Below are positions 34,136 through 42,661 of a stretch of DNA of 64,000 bases, in pieces. The position numbers and the translations under genes were made by a program. Within the stretch, counting starts at the first letter, position 1, and each line of letters opens with the position of its first letter. The notes under the pieces were generated by a model. The model was not told where the DNA came from, made no database searches, and saw nothing but the letters and a program-made list of their open reading frames with translations. Source of the stretch: an uncultured Bacteroidales bacterium (GTDB taxonomy: Bacteria > Bacteroidota > Bacteroidia > Bacteroidales > Muribaculaceae); assembly GCA_902785925.1 (NCBI GenBank), contig CADAAI010000010.1:1-64000 (forward strand). Reading direction: 5' to 3'.

Positions 34136-35959
34136 ATGAAAAAACTTCTTCCTACAATGCTCGCTGCAGTGACTGCACTGGCCGCATTGGCATCCACCGA
34201 CTATCCTGGCACCGTCCATGTTGACGGCTTTAACTTGCCGGCAGCAGTAACCGTGAGCCAGAGTGGCGACAACTACACCGTCACCTTTGGCAACTTTAGC
34301 CAGCTGGGCACTGTTGTGATTACTGCTCCAGGCACTACCACCGATGGCGTGACCACTATCGTCACAAGCCAGCAGATAGATGGCGGCTTGGCAAGCGCCG
34401 TGATCGCCTTCAACCAATATGCTCTGGGAGCCAACATCGATATCTTGACTCCAGAAGGCATCACCAAGACCGTAACCTTCACCCAAGACGGCGAGGCTAC
34501 TGGCTACCAAATCAAAAACAGCGGTTTCGAGAACTTCAAGAGCGATGGCGAGCCATTTGCTTGGCACGGCTTCGCGAGCGCAACTGGCACTTGGGCAAGT
34601 TTAGCCCCTGGTTCTCTAAACAAAAGCACCGACTCCCACTCAGGCACCTACAGCGCAATGATGACTTCGGGAAGTATGTTTGGAAAAGTAGGTAACGGCA
34701 CTATGACTACTGGCCGCCTTAATGCTGGTAGCACTACTCCCAGCAGCACTGAGAACTGCAGCAAGATGGACATAAGCAACACCGCGACCGATGCTAATGG
34801 TGACCCCTTCTACACCATCATGCACGGCCGCCCCGACGCCATCAAGTTCTGGACTAAGTTCACTCCTAAGAATAGTTCCTACCGCGCTTCGATGAGTGCT
34901 ATCATCACCAATGGCACCGCCTATCAAGACCCCGAGCCCGAGAACACGAATTACACCAACAAGCTCGCTACCGCTAAGGATCTTGAGAACATCGCCATGA
35001 GTGCAGGCTGGGTAGAGCACACTGTGGACTTTAATTATATCAACACCAGCCTCACCGGACGCGCTTTGCTGGTAACATTCTCGACAAGCAGCACTCCTGG
35101 TGGAGGCGCTGGTGGAGATGTTCTCTATGTTGACGACATCGCGCTGGTCTATAACGCTGCCATCACCGGCATCACCGTTAATGGCAAGGCGCTTGAAGGC
35201 TTCTCGCAGGATGTGCATGAGTACAATTGTAAGATTGCAGGAAAGATTACCGATGCCGATATCGATGCCACCTACGTTAGCCCTCATGCCTACTTGGTGA
35301 AGAAGGCTATCGAGACCGAGGACGGCTACAAGCTGATTGTGGCCGTGGTGAGCAACGACTTCAACACCGTGAAGATGTACACTATCAATGTTACAATCAC
35401 ACTCGATGGCGTGACCTTTGACGAAGGCCGCCAGTGGGCAACCTGGTATGGCGACCAAGACTTGGCACTGCCCGAGAACGTCACAGCCAGTGTGGTAGAT
35501 GCCATAAACGGCAACAACGTCAGCATCAGCTCGGTGGACTATCTTCCCGCCAATGTGGGAGTGCTGCTGCACAGCACTACTGCCGCAAGCGAGATTACTA
35601 CCACACCCTATAGTGGCACCACACAATCGGTGAGCAGCTTGCTGCTTGGCTCGGCAACCGAGCATACAGTGACCAACGCCTACTTGCTTTACAACAACCA
35701 GTTCATTCTGGCTCAAGATGGCACGACCGTGGCTGCCCACCGCTGCTATCTGCCCGTTGAAGGCGATGTGATGAATGCACCTCGCATGCTCATGATTGGC
35801 AACGACCAAGGCACAGTGACTGCTATTGACGACCTCACCACAAGTGGTCGCAGAATTGAGGCTATCTACAACGCCCAAGGCCAGCGTGTGAACGAGAATG
35901 CAACTGGCATTCTAATCATCCGCTACAGTGACGGCACCACCACAAAGGTTATTCGATAG
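34136..35959 (+). CDS. Large secreted protein: calycin-like, PCMD and C-terminal sorting-like tail
   Basis: The 607-residue protein has a signal peptide (PTMLAAVTALAALA). A calycin-like domain paralogous to that of the previous gene comes first (TDYPGTVHVDGFNLP, YTVTFGNFSQLG, DGVTTIVTS). A PCMD-like module spans about residues 120-345 (GFENFKSDGEPFAWHGFA, HGRPDAIKFWTKFTPK, DVLYVDDIALVYN). Another beta-rich region follows (residues 345-560). The C-terminus, RIEAIYNAQGQRVNENATGI then LIIRYSDGTTTKVIR, is like type IX secretion C-terminal sorting domains. No other T9SS gene is in the window. The role is probably surface display or binding; the ligand is unknown. Confidence 0.8.
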   Translation: MKKLLPTMLAAVTALAALASTDYPGTVHVDGFNLPAAVTVSQSGDNYTVTFGNFSQLGTVVITAPGTTTDGVTTIVTSQQIDGGLASAVIAFNQYALGANIDILTPEGITKTVTFTQDGEATGYQIKNSGFENFKSDGEPFAWHGFASATGTWASLAPGSLNKSTDSHSGTYSAMMTSGSMFGKVGNGTMTTGRLNAGSTTPSSTENCSKMDISNTATDANGDPFYTIMHGRPDAIKFWTKFTPKNSSYRASMSAIITNGTAYQDPEPENTNYTNKLATAKDLENIAMSAGWVEHTVDFNYINTSLTGRALLVTFSTSSTPGGGAGGDVLYVDDIALVYNAAITGITVNGKALEGFSQDVHEYNCKIAGKITDADIDATYVSPHAYLVKKAIETEDGYKLIVAVVSNDFNTVKMYTINVTITLDGVTFDEGRQWATWYGDQDLALPENVTASVVDAINGNNVSISSVDYLPANVGVLLHSTTAASEITTTPYSGTTQSVSSLLLGSATEHTVTNAYLLYNNQFILAQDGTTVAAHRCYLPVEGDVMNAPRMLMIGNDQGTVTAIDDLTTSGRRIEAIYNAQGQRVNENATGILIIRYSDGTTTKVIR

Positions 35960-35979
35960 CTATCGTATCCATAAGAAAA

Positions 35980-36018
35980 AGAAACAGCCATTACTCTAGG
36001 TAGTGGCTGTTTTTTTAT
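35980..36018 (+). terminator. Terminator of the surface-protein cluster
   Basis: AAACAGCCATTAC pairs with GTAGTGGCTGTTT (one wobble) and is followed by a T run. It may also serve the convergent dehydrogenase gene. Confidence 0.9.
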
Positions 36019-36035
36019 GTGCATATATAAATCTG

Positions 36036-37004
36036 TTATTTTCTAGGATTGTTGACGACGTTGGTGGGGTTGCCTTCCATAAAGGTGCGCACGTTGTTTA
36101 CCACCACGTCCATCAGACGCTGACGCGCTTCGGCGCTAGTCCAGCCAATGTGAGGTGTGAAGTAACAATTGTCGAGAGCTAACAGCGGATTGTCGGCTGC
36201 GGGAGGTTCCTGGCACAGCACATCGACAGCTGCTGCGGCTATCACACCCTTCTTCAAAGCCTCGGCGAGGTCTTCCTCAACGATTAGCGGTCCACGGCTG
36301 GTGTTAATCACCATAGAAGTAGGTCTCATCAGAGCCAAACGGCGAGCGTTAACTATACCTCGGGTTTCGGGAGTCAATGGACAATGCAGACTCACCACAT
36401 CACATTCGCGGAATAAATCGTCGAGAGTGTCGACACGCGTCACATAGGGTGGCAACGCTTCTTGAGGTTTGCTGGTGAAAGCCAGTACGCGCATGCCCAT
36501 GGCAGCAGTTATACGTGCCACTGTGCCGCCTATGTTTCCAAGACCAACAATTCCCATAATCTTGCCGTCAAGCTCAATGAATGGCGCGCTGCAATAGGTG
36601 TAGTCAATGCTGCGGCTCCACACACCGGCACGTGCCTCGCGAGTGTAGTGCTCGGCGTGAGTGGTCATGTTGAGCAGGTGGGCTATCGCCACTTGTGCTA
36701 CCGAGGCTGTGCTGTAGGCAGGAACATTGGCAACAATAATGCCTCGCTCGTTGGCAGCCTCAATGTCCACGATGTTGAATCCAGTGGCTATCACACCAAT
36801 ATATTTTAGATTAGGTAAAGCCTCAATGAGTTTACGGTCAAAGACCACTTTGTTGGTCAACAACGCATCGGCAGGCAATGCCCTCTCGATAATCTCTTCA
36901 GGTTTGCTGCGTGGATAAACTATAACGTCACCCAATCTCTCCAGTGGTTCCCACGACAAATCACCGGGATTACCCACATATCCGTCAAGAACTACAATTT
37001 TCAT
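36036..37004 (-). CDS. D-2-hydroxyacid dehydrogenase (NAD-dependent)
   Basis: This 322-residue enzyme has the NAD-binding Rossmann motif MGIVGLGNIGGTVARI near residue 150. The catalytic Arg is in INTSRGPLI, the Glu in DVLCQEPP and the His in TPHIGW. The sequence resembles bacterial hydroxypyruvate reductase/glycerate dehydrogenase-like proteins more than D-lactate dehydrogenase or SerA, since it has no ACT domain. The exact substrate is not resolved. It is on the minus strand, 70 bases from the glycosyltransferase gene. Confidence 0.92.
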   Translation of the reverse strand: MKIVVLDGYVGNPGDLSWEPLERLGDVIVYPRSKPEEIIERALPADALLTNKVVFDRKLIEALPNLKYIGVIATGFNIVDIEAANERGIIVANVPAYSTASVAQVAIAHLLNMTTHAEHYTREARAGVWSRSIDYTYCSAPFIELDGKIMGIVGLGNIGGTVARITAAMGMRVLAFTSKPQEALPPYVTRVDTLDDLFRECDVVSLHCPLTPETRGIVNARRLALMRPTSMVINTSRGPLIVEEDLAEALKKGVIAAAAVDVLCQEPPAADNPLLALDNCYFTPHIGWTSAEARQRLMDVVVNNVRTFMEGNPTNVVNNPRK

Positions 37005-37074
37005 GATTATATGTTAGTTGATATTAGTTCAATTAGTGTGCCTCAAGCGAGGCATGGAAAAGGCATATCAAAAC

Positions 37075-37824
37075 TTAGTTGCGACGAGTGAAGCGAGCCC
37101 TATTGAAAATGCTGTCCCAGCGCAACTTGATGACACCAAAGAGTGCCTCACTAAAGATGCCGCCACTCATCTTGCTGGTGCCTAGTACACGGTTGATGAA
37201 CACAATAGGAACTTCCTTGATGCGGAACCCCATCTGATAGGCAGTGAACTTCATCTCAATCTGGAAAGCATAGCCCTTAAACTCAATTGCGTCAAGGTTG
37301 ATAGTCTCAAGCACCTCGCGCTTGTAGCACACGAAGCCAGCTGTGGTGTCGCGCACATTCATGCCAGTGACGATGCGCACATAGGCCGAGGCATAATAGC
37401 TCATCAACACGCGACCCATGGGCCAGTTCACAACATTCACACCTGTAATATAACGAGAACCTACGCTCACGTCGGCGCCCTCTTGGGCACAGGCGCGCTG
37501 CAATGGTATCAAGTCCTCAGGACGGTGCGAGAAATCGGCATCCATCTCAATGATGTAGCTGTAACCCTTCTCAAGAGCCCATTTGAAACCTGCGATGTAG
37601 GCAGTGCCCAATCCCAGCTTGCCACTGCGCTTCAGGATGTTGATGCGCTCGGGTATCTCCTCAATCATCTTCTCAACGATAGCTGCTGTGCCGTCGGGGC
37701 TATTGTCGTCGATTACCAGCACATCAAATTGGTGCTGGTCCTCAAGTGCCAAAACCGCACGGATTATTGCCTCGATGTTCTCCTTCTCGTTGTAGGTGGG
37801 TATAATAACTACGCTGTCGCTCAT
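37075..37824 (-). CDS. Polyprenol-phosphate mannosyltransferase-like GT2
   Basis: This 249-residue GT2 enzyme of the dolichyl-phosphate mannose synthase type begins VVIIPTYNEKENIEAIIRAV. It continues VIDDNSPDGTAAIV (UDP/GDP site), EMDADFSHRPEDL (DxD-like) and GSRYITGVNVVNWPMGR. It has no C-terminal membrane domain, as in soluble DPM1. It transfers a sugar, probably mannose, from GDP-sugar to a polyprenol phosphate on the inner face of the membrane. It could supply a donor for protein or lipid glycosylation. Confidence 0.92.
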   Translation of the reverse strand: MSDSVVIIPTYNEKENIEAIIRAVLALEDQHQFDVLVIDDNSPDGTAAIVEKMIEEIPERINILKRSGKLGLGTAYIAGFKWALEKGYSYIIEMDADFSHRPEDLIPLQRACAQEGADVSVGSRYITGVNVVNWPMGRVLMSYYASAYVRIVTGMNVRDTTAGFVCYKREVLETINLDAIEFKGYAFQIEMKFTAYQMGFRIKEVPIVFINRVLGTSKMSGGIFSEALFGVIKLRWDSIFNRARFTRRN

Positions 37825-37887
37825 TGCTATTAGATATTTAAATTAACACCTCATCGTCTTAACCAATAAAAGATTGCTTTTATTGCA

Positions 37888-37895
37888 CAAAAGTA
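37888..37895 (-). promoter_or_regulatory. -7 box of the glycosyltransferase gene
   Basis: TACTTTTG on the minus strand lies 63 bases upstream of the ATG. Confidence 0.4.
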
Positions 37896-37971
37896 ATAAT
37901 AAATTCACGATAATTCCACTTTTCAACATTTTTTTATGTCTAAAAACCTCTTTTCGCTAAAATCGCGCCTC

Positions 37972-37979
37972 TAATTTTG
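37972..37979 (+). promoter_or_regulatory. Possible -7 box of pdxA
   Basis: TAATTTTG lies about 107 bases before ATG 38087. No -33 element fits, so this is a weak call. Confidence 0.35.
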
Positions 37980-38086
37980 TCCGTTTCCCAAAAAAGCAGT
38001 AATTTTACCAACTTTTATTAAAATGGCTTGATGGGCATTATTGTGAACACCCGTTATGAGCCACACAACGAAACCATTAAATTAAA

Positions 38087-39199
38087 ATGAGTAAAGACAG
38101 AAAAATACGCTTAGGCATCACCCATGGCGACACCAACGGTGTTGGTTATGAGGTTATCATGAAATGTTTTTCCAGCAACGATATTCTTGAGCTGTGCACA
38201 CCCATTGTTTATGGGTCGAGCAAAATCATGAACTATCACCGCAAAGCGCTGGGACTGCAGACAACACAGGTCAACATTACCCGTAATGCAGGATATGTCA
38301 AGGACAGCACCCTCAATGTGGTGGATGTAATCAACGAGGATGTGAAAATTGAACTTGGCCAACCAGGCAAACAGGCCGGCAAGGCTGCGTTCATGGCTCT
38401 TGAGGCCGCCGTGAGTGACCTTAAGAAGGGCGTTATCGACGTCCTCGTCACCGCCCCAATCAACAAAGAGAATATCCACAGCGAAGAATTTGCTTTTCCT
38501 GGTCACACCGAGTATCTCGAGGCAAGTCTTGGCGACGGCGAAAAAGCATTAATGATACTGTGCAGCGACAAACTGCGAGTTGCACTCGTAACCACCCACT
38601 TGCCGATAGCTCAGGTGGCTGGTGCCATAACCAAGGAAATGATTGTTGAGAAACTCAAGGCATTTGACGCATCGCTGCAACAAGACTTCAATGTGCAGAA
38701 GCCACGCATTGCTGTGCTTGGCCTCAACCCACACTGCGGTGACAATGGCGTGATTGGCAACGAGGAGAAAACCATTATCGAGCCAGCCATCCAGGAAGCC
38801 AACGACAACAACGTGATGTGCTTCGGGCCATATGCTGCCGACGGATTCTTTGGCAATGCACAATATCTGCGCTTCGACGGCGTGCTTGCCATGTACCACG
38901 ACCAAGGCCTTGCACCATTCAAGGTAATATCGATGAACGACGGAGTTAACGTCACGGCTGGATTGCCCTATGTGCGCACTAGCCCCGATCATGGCACAGG
39001 CTACGACATCGCCGGCCAGGGAATTGCAAACGAGCAATCGATGCGCCAAGCAATATATACTGCCATCGACATCTTCAGAAACCGAAAGAACTGGGATGAG
39101 ATGTACCAAAACCCTCTCAAGAAGCAATACTTCGACAAGGGCAAGGACAACGTGGTGCTCGACCTCACCAAGATTGAAGATGAGGAACCGTTAGGATAA
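38087..39199 (+). CDS. pdxA: 4-hydroxythreonine-4-phosphate dehydrogenase
   Basis: PdxA oxidises 4-phosphohydroxy-L-threonine in the DXP-dependent pyridoxal phosphate pathway. The 370-residue protein carries ITHGDTNGVGYEVIMK at the N-terminus, VTAPINKENIH, a metal His in FPGHTEYL, LNPHCGDNG, and the conserved YHDQGLAPFKVIS plus SPDHGTGYDIAG. It is slightly longer than the E. coli enzyme because of a C-terminal tail. The next gene lies 82 bases away across a heptad repeat. A shared transcript with the inositol-lipid genes is possible but unproven. Confidence 0.96.
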   Translation: MSKDRKIRLGITHGDTNGVGYEVIMKCFSSNDILELCTPIVYGSSKIMNYHRKALGLQTTQVNITRNAGYVKDSTLNVVDVINEDVKIELGQPGKQAGKAAFMALEAAVSDLKKGVIDVLVTAPINKENIHSEEFAFPGHTEYLEASLGDGEKALMILCSDKLRVALVTTHLPIAQVAGAITKEMIVEKLKAFDASLQQDFNVQKPRIAVLGLNPHCGDNGVIGNEEKTIIEPAIQEANDNNVMCFGPYAADGFFGNAQYLRFDGVLAMYHDQGLAPFKVISMNDGVNVTAGLPYVRTSPDHGTGYDIAGQGIANEQSMRQAIYTAIDIFRNRKNWDEMYQNPLKKQYFDKGKDNVVLDLTKIEDEEPLG

Positions 39200-39202
39200 T
39201 GT

Positions 39203-39223
39203 ACAATACACAATACACAATAC
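39203..39223. repeat. 7-bp tandem repeat ACAATAC x3
   Basis: Three exact heptads lie just after the pdxA stop and before the nucleotidyltransferase gene. Confidence 0.8.
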
Positions 39224-39281
39224 ATAATTGATAATGCAGGATGAGGATCATCTTCAATAAACGATAAACGAATAACAAACA

Positions 39282-39983
39282 ATGCACTACGCGATAATAG
39301 CAGCCGGCGAAGGCTCACGTCTGGCACAAGAGGGAGTGGCCAAGCCCAAACCCCTGGTAGAACTCAGCGGTGAGCCCATGATATTGCGACTAATGAACAT
39401 CTTCAGGCGTTGTAATGCCGAGAGCATCTCGGTAATCATCAACGATTTCATGCCCGAGGTGCGAGAATTTCTCGACACCTTGAGCCTTGACGTGCCACTC
39501 AACGTAGTGGTCAAGTCCACACCCAGCTCAATGCACAGCTTCTGGGAGTTGAGCAAAGTGATGAAGTCTGGTAAGTTCTGCCTAACCACGGTTGATACCA
39601 TCTTCCGCGAGGAGGACTTCGCCCGCTACATCGCCGCCTTTGAGGCCGACACCCGTCACGATGGCATGTGGGCAGTCACCCCATTCATCGAGGACGAGAA
39701 ACCGCTCTATGTCGACGTTGACCGACGCATGAATATCAAGGCATTTTGCGACAAGCCTTTCGAGGGGGCCAAATATGTTTCGGGCGGAATCTATGCAATG
39801 AGCGACAAAGCGTTCCCGGTGCTCAACCAATGCATAGAGAATGGCATCTCGCGCATGCGCAATTTCCAGCGAGCGCTCATAGAGGCTGGTATGAAACTCA
39901 AGGCATTCAGCATCGACAAGATTATCGACGTGGACCACGCTAGCGACATCGCAGTGGCACAAGACTTCATTAACGGCAAATAA
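39282..39983 (+). CDS. Sugar-/inositol-phosphate nucleotidyltransferase
   Basis: This 233-residue NTP transferase begins AIIAAGEGSRLAQEG and has the KPKPLVELSG segment, the nucleotide-binding signature GxGSR-x-KPK. The metal Asp is in LTTVDTIF. The fold matches GlmU/RfbA-type and CTP:inositol-1-phosphate cytidylyltransferases. It starts the run that contains a CDP-alcohol phosphatidyltransferase and inositol-phosphate synthase, so the likely substrate is an inositol- or sugar-phosphate. It ends 21 bases before the ATP-grasp gene. Confidence 0.85.
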   Translation: MHYAIIAAGEGSRLAQEGVAKPKPLVELSGEPMILRLMNIFRRCNAESISVIINDFMPEVREFLDTLSLDVPLNVVVKSTPSSMHSFWELSKVMKSGKFCLTTVDTIFREEDFARYIAAFEADTRHDGMWAVTPFIEDEKPLYVDVDRRMNIKAFCDKPFEGAKYVSGGIYAMSDKAFPVLNQCIENGISRMRNFQRALIEAGMKLKAFSIDKIIDVDHASDIAVAQDFINGK

Positions 39984-40004
39984 TCACACATTAATATATA
40001 TAAT

Positions 40005-40865
40005 ATGGCCGATATTAACATTGCGGGGGTGATGAGGGCTGGAGCCTACTCACCCAACCACATAGGCAACGACACAGCCATCTTCAATGCTGTAGCCGAG
40101 CAGCTGCGCAAGCGCGGTTGCATCGTCAACACTTATAGCGAAGAGCAGTTCAACAATGGCGACATCAAGGAGGACATCATCATGAATATGTGCCGTGAGC
40201 ACACTTCTATCATGAAACTCCAAAAACTCGAGAACAACGGCAAACTTGTCATCAACTCGGGATTTGGCATTGAAAACTGCACCCGAGAGCGCATGACACG
40301 CATCTTGCTGGGCAATGGAATACCCTACCCCGACAGCCTCATTGTCAACACCGACGAGGTGGTAAAAGACCGACTTGAGCGTAGCGGTTTTCAGAGTTGC
40401 TGGATCAAGCGAGGCGACTTTCATGCCATGCACAAGGAAGACGTTTCCTACGTGCGTCACAGCGAGGAAGCCCAAGAGGTGCTGCAGGAGTACTTTCTGC
40501 GTGGAATCAAGCGTGCCGTCATCAACGTGCACTTAGTGGGCGACCTCATCAAGTTTTACGGAGTAAGAGGCACCAATTATTTCTTCTGGTTCTATCCATT
40601 CGATGAGGGACACAGCAAATATGGTCATGAAGCAATCAATGGCAAGTCTAAGGGTCTGAAGTTTGACGTCAAGAACCTTAAGCACATCTGCAACCGTGCC
40701 GCCGATGAGCTCAACGTCGAGATTTATGGTGGCGACTGCATCGTGGGCCCCGATGGCGATGTAAAGATTATCGATTTCAACGACTGGCCCAGCTTTGCGC
40801 CATGCCGAAACGACGCTGCTCCCCACATCGCTAAACGCATCATCAACATCATCAAGAACCGCTGA
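40005..40865 (+). CDS. ATP-grasp-like protein in the inositol-lipid cluster
   Basis: The 286-residue protein looks like an ATP-grasp ligase or kinase. It has an N-terminal Rossmann-like region (GNDTAIFNAVAEQLRKRGCI) and a nucleotide-binding middle (SCWIKRGDFHAMHKEDV, AVINVHLVGDLIKFYGVRG). The metal-binding end is YGGDCIVGPDGDVKIIDFND, with Asp and Asn placed as in the family. No carboxylate-amine ligase activity can be assigned. Inositol-phosphate kinases of the ITPK type share this fold, so an inositol-directed kinase is an attractive but unproven idea given the neighbours. Confidence 0.72.
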   Translation: MADINIAGVMRAGAYSPNHIGNDTAIFNAVAEQLRKRGCIVNTYSEEQFNNGDIKEDIIMNMCREHTSIMKLQKLENNGKLVINSGFGIENCTRERMTRILLGNGIPYPDSLIVNTDEVVKDRLERSGFQSCWIKRGDFHAMHKEDVSYVRHSEEAQEVLQEYFLRGIKRAVINVHLVGDLIKFYGVRGTNYFFWFYPFDEGHSKYGHEAINGKSKGLKFDVKNLKHICNRAADELNVEIYGGDCIVGPDGDVKIIDFNDWPSFAPCRNDAAPHIAKRIINIIKNR

Positions 40866-40884
40866 TTCATAATTCAGCAACCCT

Positions 40885-40914
40885 TAGAATCTAGAACATC
40901 TAGATATTCCAGAA
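40885..40914. repeat. Degenerate repeat of about 9 bp
   Basis: Units TAGAATC, TAGAACATC and TAGATATTCC share a TAGA core. They lie between the ATP-grasp gene and the phosphatidyltransferase gene. Confidence 0.45.
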
Positions 40915-40948
40915 AAAAACAATCAACGAACAACGAACATCGAAAATA

Positions 40949-41917
40949 ATGAATTTCAAGGAATTAAAAGAACAATATAACCAGTCGCTTAAGTCGATGG
41001 ATACTGAGGAACACATCGACCTGTGGTTCTATAGACCACTTGGATTCGCATGGGCTACACTCTTCGCCAAACTTGGAATCTCACCAAATATTGTTACAAT
41101 TGCATCTATCTTCTTAGGTGTGGGCGGCGGCATTTTGCTCTACTTTGGAGCACAGCCTTACATCTGGCTCAATTATGTGGGCATCTTCCTCATCATTTGG
41201 GCAAACACCTACGACAGTGCCGACGGACAGCTGGCACGACTCACCAAGCAGTATTCACAAATTGGACGCATCCTCGACGGAGTGAGCGGAGACCTGTGGT
41301 TCTTTGCCATTTACTTCGCCCTCGTGTTCCGTGAGCTGCACTTTGGCGACGCTTGGCTGCACGACTTCTTCATGCAGTCGCAAAACCACTGGATAATCTG
41401 GACAATGGCTATTGCAGCTGGCGTGAGTCACGCATTGCAGTGCGCCATGGCCGACTACTATCGCCAGTTCCACCTCTACTTCCTTAAGGGTGAGAGCGGC
41501 AGTGAACTCGAGAGTACCGAAAAGCTTGACGAGCAAATAAAGCAGTCTTCAGGCTTTAAGCGCATCACAATGTTCTTCTACCGCAACTACACTGCCAACC
41601 AAGAACGTTTGACTCCTAATATGCAACGATTGCGCCGCGAATTGAAGAAGCAGTTTGGCGACCAAATGGCACCACAGCAGTTCCGTGACGACTTCCGCAA
41701 ACTGAGCTTGCCATTGATGAAGTACACTAACATGCTTACCTTCAACACGCGCACCATCGCTATGTTCATCTCGGTAATCATCTGCATTCCTTGGCTCTAC
41801 TTTGCATTCGAGCTCATCGTGCTCAACACAATGCTCATATATATGATTTGTCGCCACGAGCGCATCTGCAAGCGACTTACCGCCGACCTCCAAGCCGGCA
41901 AATACAATGCTAAGTAA
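40949..41917 (+). CDS. CDP-alcohol phosphatidyltransferase (likely PI-phosphate synthase)
   Basis: This 322-residue membrane enzyme joins a CDP-activated lipid to an alcohol. The family motif is DSADGQLARLTKQYSQIGRI then LDGVSGD, near residues 92-118. It fits DxxDGxxAR-x8-G-xxx-D, but the last Asp is one residue further than the usual D-xxx-D, with GVSG between. Flanking membrane segments include ISPNIVTIASIFLGVGGGIL. With inositol-3-phosphate synthase in the same run, the likely product is phosphatidylinositol phosphate. It has an extra cytosolic insertion around residues 185-235. Confidence 0.9.
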   Translation: MNFKELKEQYNQSLKSMDTEEHIDLWFYRPLGFAWATLFAKLGISPNIVTIASIFLGVGGGILLYFGAQPYIWLNYVGIFLIIWANTYDSADGQLARLTKQYSQIGRILDGVSGDLWFFAIYFALVFRELHFGDAWLHDFFMQSQNHWIIWTMAIAAGVSHALQCAMADYYRQFHLYFLKGESGSELESTEKLDEQIKQSSGFKRITMFFYRNYTANQERLTPNMQRLRRELKKQFGDQMAPQQFRDDFRKLSLPLMKYTNMLTFNTRTIAMFISVIICIPWLYFAFELIVLNTMLIYMICRHERICKRLTADLQAGKYNAK

Positions 41918-41939
41918 CAAGTGTTAAGCAGTAAGAACT

Positions 41940-42656
41940 ATGAACTCTGAACTGATAAAGGGCATCATCTTCGACTACGGCGGCACTATAGACAGCCGTG
42001 GCATCCACTGGAGCGAGGTGATTTGGGACGGTTACTGTGATGCCGGTATCCCCGTCACCAAGGAGCAGTTCCGCGACAGCTACGTAATGGCCGAGCGTGA
42101 ACTCGCACGAGTGCGCCACATACTCCCCAATGACAACTTCCATGACCTCTTGCTCAAGAAGATGCGCATAGAGCTCCAGGATCTTGTTGACAAGGGGCAT
42201 TTACAATGCGACGACATCGAGCCCTTGGCAGAGCAAGTAGCGCAATATTGCTACGATGCTGCACGCTCTTCAATCGAGGAGGCACGCCCAACGCTTGAGC
42301 TCCTGAGCCAACACTATCCAATGATGCTTGTGAGCAACTTCTACGGCAACGTTGACAGCGTGCTACGCGACTTCGACCTGCGCAAATATTTTCGTGGTGT
42401 CATCGAGAGCGCTGTCGTGGGAGTGAGAAAGCCAAATCCTGTGATTTTCAAGCTTGGTGTCGATGTCCTTGAGATGGAGCCCAGCGAGGTTCTCGTCGTG
42501 GGCGACAGCCTAAAGAAAGACATACTTCCTGCCGAGTCTATAGGCTGCCAAACCCTATGGCTAAAAGGCAAAGGATGGACTGCCGACGAAGACGCACAAA
42601 CCCACCCCAACACAATCAAGACACTATCTGAAGTGATTCAAGTACTTAACCTGTAA
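41940..42656 (+). CDS. HAD-superfamily hydrolase lacking the D+2 acid
   Basis: The 238-residue protein has HAD motif I as IIFDYGGTID (nucleophile Asp12, with Gly where the acid Asp normally sits at +2). Motif II is MLVSNFYGN, and motif III/IV is VGVRKPNPVIF and VLVVGDSLKKDILPAESIG. A helical cap lies between. It directly follows the phosphatidyltransferase gene (22 bases). It is a natural candidate for the phosphatase that makes phosphatidylinositol from its phosphate, but the missing acid residue makes ordinary phosphatase chemistry uncertain. Confidence 0.87.
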   Translation: MNSELIKGIIFDYGGTIDSRGIHWSEVIWDGYCDAGIPVTKEQFRDSYVMAERELARVRHILPNDNFHDLLLKKMRIELQDLVDKGHLQCDDIEPLAEQVAQYCYDAARSSIEEARPTLELLSQHYPMMLVSNFYGNVDSVLRDFDLRKYFRGVIESAVVGVRKPNPVIFKLGVDVLEMEPSEVLVVGDSLKKDILPAESIGCQTLWLKGKGWTADEDAQTHPNTIKTLSEVIQVLNL

Positions 42657-42661
42657 AGCAC

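Noticed and set aside
34640..35878. Long minus-strand open frame (412 codons) opposite the large surface protein
   Set aside because: It lies wholly antisense to a gene with clear domains, has no family features or start signals, and is rich in His and Cys as shadow frames often are.
34136..35959. Evidence for a type IX secretion locus
   Set aside because: Only a CTD-like tail is seen; no sov/porU/porV-type genes occur in the window, so the secretion route remains open.
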